Positions 60,205 through 64,000 of a stretch of 64,000 nucleotides of DNA are shown here, in pieces. The stretch covers positions 2,418,001 through 2,482,000 of the forward strand of contig NC_089424.1 of assembly GCF_013426205.1 (NCBI RefSeq), given 5' to 3'. The translations under genes and the position numbers were made by a program. The DNA comes from Metarhizium brunneum (Eukaryota; Ascomycota; Sordariomycetes; Hypocreales; Clavicipitaceae). The notes beneath the pieces were generated by a model, which was not told where the DNA came from, made no database searches, and worked only from the letters and a program-made list of their open reading frames with translations. Every line of letters begins with the position of its first letter. Position 1 is the first letter of the stretch.

Positions 60205-61961
60205 ATGGCAAAGTTCAAGGTGCCTTCCTGGTTGCAAACAAGCACAGCGGCAGAGGCAGAGAAGGAGAAGAAGAAGCAGAACAGACGCTCGTTTGGCGGC
60301 TTTCCACAGAATATTCGAACAAGACAACATGTACCGGCCGCAACCAGGCCCCAGGCTGTTCACGAAGACCCAAAACCCGTAGCAAAGACACAAACAACAG
60401 AAACAACCCGACTGGTAACCCTGGCGAAAAGGATTGCCGCCGAGGCAGAGAAGCTTGAGCAATATTTGAAAGAAAATGATTTACCTCAGCCCGGATTTGG
60501 AAGCGATGCTCCAGGGGACTTTCCAAACTTGCCGCCTGAGATTCAGAAAAGTCGTCAAGACATTGTATACGCGACACGTGAACTAGGAACACTTGTTAGA
60601 GGACCACGAGAAAGCGTGCGATGGGGTGTCTGGAGCGTATGTGCAATTGAACCTTGCTAGGGGACAATGCTAACTGTTCTGCGCATAGTATCTGGATACA
60701 CTAAGCCTTCAAATTATCAACAATTATGGCATTGGTAAGCTTATAGACGAGGGAATAACGTCGGCGTATCTTGTTCCACTGACCTTGTTTAGCCAAGCTT
60801 GTTCCCCTCAACACGCCCATTCCTCTTTCAGATCTGCAAGAAAAAACCACGCTGGATCCCATTAACCTGGCGCGAATTCTCCGGCATGCCATGACTAATT
60901 ACATCTTCTGCGAGCCCGAGCCCGGTTTGATAGCCCACACGGCTGCATCTCGCAAGCTGGCGGAGGACGGGGCTCTACAAGACTGGGTTGGATTCAACTC
61001 CGAAGATATCTTCCCCTCTGCCGCAAAGGTGCTCAAGTCTCTTAAAGAACACCCCGAAGCCACATCACTGACGACTACTGGCTTCAACTATGCGTTTGAC
61101 ACCGTAGACCAGGAGCCCATGTTTGTGACGTTCGGTAAGGATCCTGCTCGGGCGAAACGGATGGGAGGAGCTATGGCTAGCTTGACGGGCGGTGAGGGAT
61201 ATGAGGTCAGGCACTTTGTGGATAATTATGACTTTTCGCAGGAAGATGAGCGAGGGGGCACCTTTGTCGATATTGGTGGAAGCCACGGATTTGTGTCTGT
61301 GGACTTGGCCAAGAAGTGGAAGAACATGAAGTTTATCGTCCAAGATCTGCCAAAGACCGTCAGCAGCGCACCTAAGCCCATCTCTGATGACGAATCAGTC
61401 GCCGAGCGAATTCAGTTCGAAGCCCACGACTTTTTCAAGGAACAGCCTGTCAAGGATGCCGACGGTATGCACGCATGTTTTCTGCACTCTAAATCGCCGA
61501 AAAACTGACAACACCTCAGTGTATTTCTTCCGGTGGATTATCCACAATTACTCAACTCCATATGCCGTCAAGCTGCTCAAGAACCTCGTATCGGCCCTAA
61601 AGCCCGGCGCACGTATCGTTATCAACGACCACTGCTTGCGAGAGTCCGGCTCCGAGAACCCTTGGGATGAGAAGCTGATGCGCAGCATGGACATGATCAT
61701 GCTGACCTTGCTCAATGCCCAAGAACGCGCGGAGCAAGAGTTTAGGGACTTATTCAAGGCAGCAGACGAGCGTTTTGTCTTCAAGGTGAGCGTTGCCCAC
61801 AGACCGCTATTCCCTTGGCGACACTCGCGGATGCTAACATATTCCAGGGTGTCACAAGAACGCCAGGTTGCAGAATGAGTGTTATTGAAGCCGTCTGGGA
61901 ACCGACGAAACCTACGGCGAATGGGACAGCTAAACATGCCGACTCTGAAAGTACCGAGTAG
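60205..61961 (+). CDS. Fungal O-methyltransferase (COMT-like, secondary-metabolite type)
   Basis: Five exons, 60205-60636, 60689-60734, 60793-61464, 61520-61785 and 61848-61961, give 509 residues (511 if the ATG six bases earlier is used). All donors are GTATG, GTAAG or GTGAG and all phases agree. The first 75 residues are a basic, low-complexity extension. A helical dimerisation region (LVTLAKRIAAEAEKLEQYL and ILRHAMTNYIFCEPE) precedes the SAM-binding site: motif I FVDIGGSHGFVSVDLAKKW, then KFIVQDLP, the catalytic-region FFRWIIHNYS and RIVINDHCL. This is the plant-like O-methyltransferase architecture common in fungal polyketide clusters, where it methylates phenolic or enolic hydroxyls. It converges on the polyketide synthase end, with a tRNA gene between them, which supports a tailoring role. 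Substrate unknown. Confidence 0.92.
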
Positions 61962-62501
61962 TTGACAATCTTGCACAAGGTAATCATGGCGGTAAACAAA
62001 GACATGTGTATATTTTATAAAACGAGGCGTAATTGCTCTACCAATTCTACGAAATGCCCACAACTAGTGGCATATGGTAACAGCGACTTATATATTGTAC
62101 AGGAACGGAAATTTGGAATACTACTCTTAAGGCAGTGGTCCGAGGTCAAATTGACGAAGTGATAATTTAGATGGCCGTCGTGGTGCGCTGGTACGTCTGA
62201 CGCGTCATGATGCGTAGACGGTCTATTTTTCTAGTCTCTTACTGTCCTTGGCCTGGTACAGCCTAATACTGGTGTAGATTTTACGCTTGTACGATACTCG
62301 TATCATGCTTGTAATTTCATTTGACTACAGAGCGAAACAATACTCCCCTTTAATTAAGATGGCCGTCGTGGCTTGCTACCAGATGTTGACTAGTCCTGAG
62401 TTGACAACCAGAAGGGTGACCTCTCTTGCATTTTGCAGGCAGCGAGGAGGCAGTAACTTTACAATAACAAATAATGATCTTATTGTCAATGAAAAGAACC
62501 A
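61962..62501. other. Intergenic stretch with a 15-bp direct repeat
   Basis: The stretch holds the O-methyltransferase 3' untranslated region and the tRNA-Gly 5' flank. A 15-bp word, AGATGGCCGTCGTGG, occurs at 62169-62183 and again at 62357-62371. No gene is seen. Confidence 0.6.
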
Positions 62502-62583
62502 GCGTAATTGGTTTAGTGGTAAAATTCTCCGTTGCCATCCGAGCAGCGTCGGGGAGCCCTGGGTTCGATTCCCAGATTACGCA
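62502..62583 (+). tRNA. tRNA-Gly(GCC) with 11-nt intron
   Basis: A full cloverleaf: acceptor GCGTAAT/ATTACGC with discriminator A, D arm GTTT..AAAT, anticodon stem CTCCG/CGGGG, and T arm CTGGG-TTCGATT-CCCAG. U33 at 62533 is followed by anticodon GCC at 62534-62536 and A37. An 11-nt intron (62538-62548) sits at the canonical position. A- and B-box sequences are intact and a T-run terminator follows. It lies between the O-methyltransferase and polyketide synthase genes. Confidence 0.95.
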
Positions 62584-62954
62584 TCTCTTTTTTTAAAGTT
62601 GGCTTTTTTTGCCAAGCTCACTCACCAGTTTTTGCCTGGAAGGGATTTATTTTTTCATTTTGTGTCCCTACATGCTCACTCAACCGAGGTGTACTTCACG
62701 ATACTCTATCCCTATGCTTTGAGAAAACCGAAAATAGGGACAAGAAGACGTGGCACACCCATGCAACAACATTATGGGTGCTAAGAATCACAGAGCACGG
62801 ATTATATATGCATTCGCGCACAATTCATGCGTCAGGTAAGCTACTCATGTATCTAAATGCATTCTGCCATTCCAACGATCATACAACATCAACCGAAGAA
62901 CACACATCAACGGAGACTTCCCCAACGGCAAAAGAAAGCAATCAAGTCTTGTAG
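62584..62954. other. Short intergenic stretch between tRNA-Gly and the PKS stop codon
   Basis: Apart from the tRNA terminator I see nothing defined here. It should hold the polyketide synthase 3' untranslated region, read on the minus strand. Confidence 0.55.
62586..62592 (+). terminator. Pol III terminator after tRNA-Gly
   Basis: A run of at least seven T begins a few bases after the tRNA discriminator, the normal RNA polymerase III stop signal. Confidence 0.85.
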
Positions 62955-64000
62955 TTATGCCTTTTCGTATCCGCCTCTCTTCGCAATCATATGTGCCATT
63001 TCCATAATCGTGTCGTTACTCAACACCTCAAACACCGATACCTCAACATTACAGTTGCTCAATACCCAATTCCTGACTCCAACGGCGACCAGGGAATCAA
63101 CGCCGTACGCACTTGGGGGCTTGTTCACGTCAACTTCTTCGGGAAGCAGATTTGTAGCCTTGGCGAGCATGTTTGATAACCCGAGACGGATGAGATCAAC
63201 TGCACCTTCTGTACTGCCGCATCTCGCCAGGAGCGACTTCATGTCCATTCCTTGTAGTCCATTCGAGCCATCGAGACCTGGTGGTGGCATGTCTATCAAG
63301 TTCAAGTACGAGTAGAGCGCGGTCCGTGACCAATATGGATCTGCTGGCTTGTTCTGACGCAGTAAACCGCCCGTTCCCACCCCGAGAATGACCTGGGCCG
63401 GCGTGGTGTCTCCCAAGGAGCCTATTTCCCTTGTGATGGCGTGCTTGATAACAGTAAGGAAGTCATCATGGCGGATGCCGTAGAAGCCTGCGGCACGGAG
63501 CTTGTCCAACATGTCGTCGTCCTCGGCGAGCATGCCTGCCCCGAGAACAGGGCCGAGATCGATTGATACTGCTGGGACGCCATGAAGGAGACAATGATGT
63601 GCTAAAGCGTCTATGAAGCTGTTTCCGGCTGCATAATTGGCCTGTCCTCGATTGCCAATGATCCCGGCTGAACTGGCCAGGAAGACAAAAAATGGCTTGC
63701 TATCCAAGCCCGCCATGTTCTTGACCAGGTTCCAAGAACCTTGTGTCTTCGGCAGGAATGCGGCATTCCACATTTGGTAGGTCATGTTGTCAAATACTGA
63801 GTCCTGAATAACAGCAGCGCATTGGAATATCCCTCGAATAGGAGGCATCTGAACAAACAACTGGTTCTTCATGACTGCTGATAGAGACGCCTTGTCGCAA
63901 AGATCAGCTTGATAGACTCTTGCATCAACACCCTCATTTTGCAAGCCCTCGATGAAGTCACGGGATTGACTATTGGATATGCCTGATCGAGAGACAAATG
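62955..64000 (-). CDS. Polyketide synthase, C-terminal KR-ACP part (runs off the window)
   Basis: The frame is open from the window edge to a stop at 62955, about 348 residues without a start, so this is the 3' end of a much larger gene. The first part is the C-terminal half of a ketoreductase domain: FVSRSG near the nucleotide site, GVDARVYQADLCD, then FVFLASSAGIIGNRGQANYAAGNSFID, with the catalytic Ser and Tyr. The last 90 residues are an acyl carrier protein with the phosphopantetheine Ser in YGVDSLVAVGVRNW. KR then ACP as the final domain, without a thioesterase or reductase, is the normal end of fungal highly reducing iterative PKSs. The product is probably released by another enzyme. 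The neighbouring O-methyltransferase suggests a methylated product. Upstream domains are outside the window. Confidence 0.95.
   Translation of the reverse strand, partial: FVSRSGISNSQSRDFIEGLQNEGVDARVYQADLCDKASLSAVMKNQLFVQMPPIRGIFQCAAVIQDSVFDNMTYQMWNAAFLPKTQGSWNLVKNMAGLDSKPFFVFLASSAGIIGNRGQANYAAGNSFIDALAHHCLLHGVPAVSIDLGPVLGAGMLAEDDDMLDKLRAAGFYGIRHDDFLTVIKHAITREIGSLGDTTPAQVILGVGTGGLLRQNKPADPYWSRTALYSYLNLIDMPPPGLDGSNGLQGMDMKSLLARCGSTEGAVDLIRLGLSNMLAKATNLLPEEVDVNKPPSAYGVDSLVAVGVRNWVLSNCNVEVSVFEVLSNDTIMEMAHMIAKRGGYEKA

Overview
The window looks like nuclear DNA of a filamentous ascomycete (Pezizomycotina). It carries a Woronin-body HEX1 gene, short spliceosomal introns (about 52-85 nt with GT..AG ends), a fungal highly reducing polyketide synthase end, a GWT1 gene and intron-containing nuclear tRNA genes. 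A secreted heat-labile-enterotoxin-like ADP-ribosyltransferase points (inference) to a Hypocreales lineage with insect- or nematode-associated species, such as the Clavicipitaceae, but the species cannot be fixed from sequence alone. Thirteen protein genes and two tRNA genes can be supported; the gene spans add up to a little over a third of the window, so it is unusually gene-poor.

Layout. 1-9382: no supportable gene. 9383-11083 (+): membrane family-2 glycosyltransferase (Cps1/GT2 type). 11084-17820: no gene. 17821-19381 (+): GWT1, GPI-anchor inositol acyltransferase. 21310-21885 (+): small secreted But2-type protein behind a TATA box. 22786-22890 (-): tRNA with intron, probably Arg. 23814-26783 (-): DUF8035 protein with an R/E/D-rich tail. 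30957-32538 (-): bleomycin hydrolase. 34126-34827 (-): HEX1, with an upstream in-frame coding extension to about 35870. 37965-39701 (-): secreted enterotoxin-A-like ADP-ribosyltransferase with a polyQ tract and a duplicated cysteine module. 41328-44662 (+): RQC2/NEMF. 44884-47372 (-): annexin with a long RS/RD-rich head. 48854-50100 (-): SAM-dependent methyltransferase-like protein. 54764-56642 (+): LaeA-like/TAM-type methyltransferase. 60205-61961 (+): O-methyltransferase. 62502-62583 (+): tRNA-Gly(GCC) with intron. 62955-64000 (-): KR-ACP end of a polyketide synthase running off the window.

How the genes relate. The right end (PKS, O-methyltransferase, perhaps the LaeA-like protein) looks like the edge of a secondary-metabolite cluster. 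The centre mixes conserved housekeeping genes (GWT1, bleomycin hydrolase, HEX1, RQC2, annexin) with one lineage-specific secreted toxin-like gene flanked by AT-rich DNA. The long gene-free stretches carry a recurrent 9-mer, TACGGAGTA/TACTCCGTA, found eight times by eye, always outside genes, plus several short perfect tandem repeats. Exon borders were set by hand from splice consensus, frame and family resemblance; no search was run.
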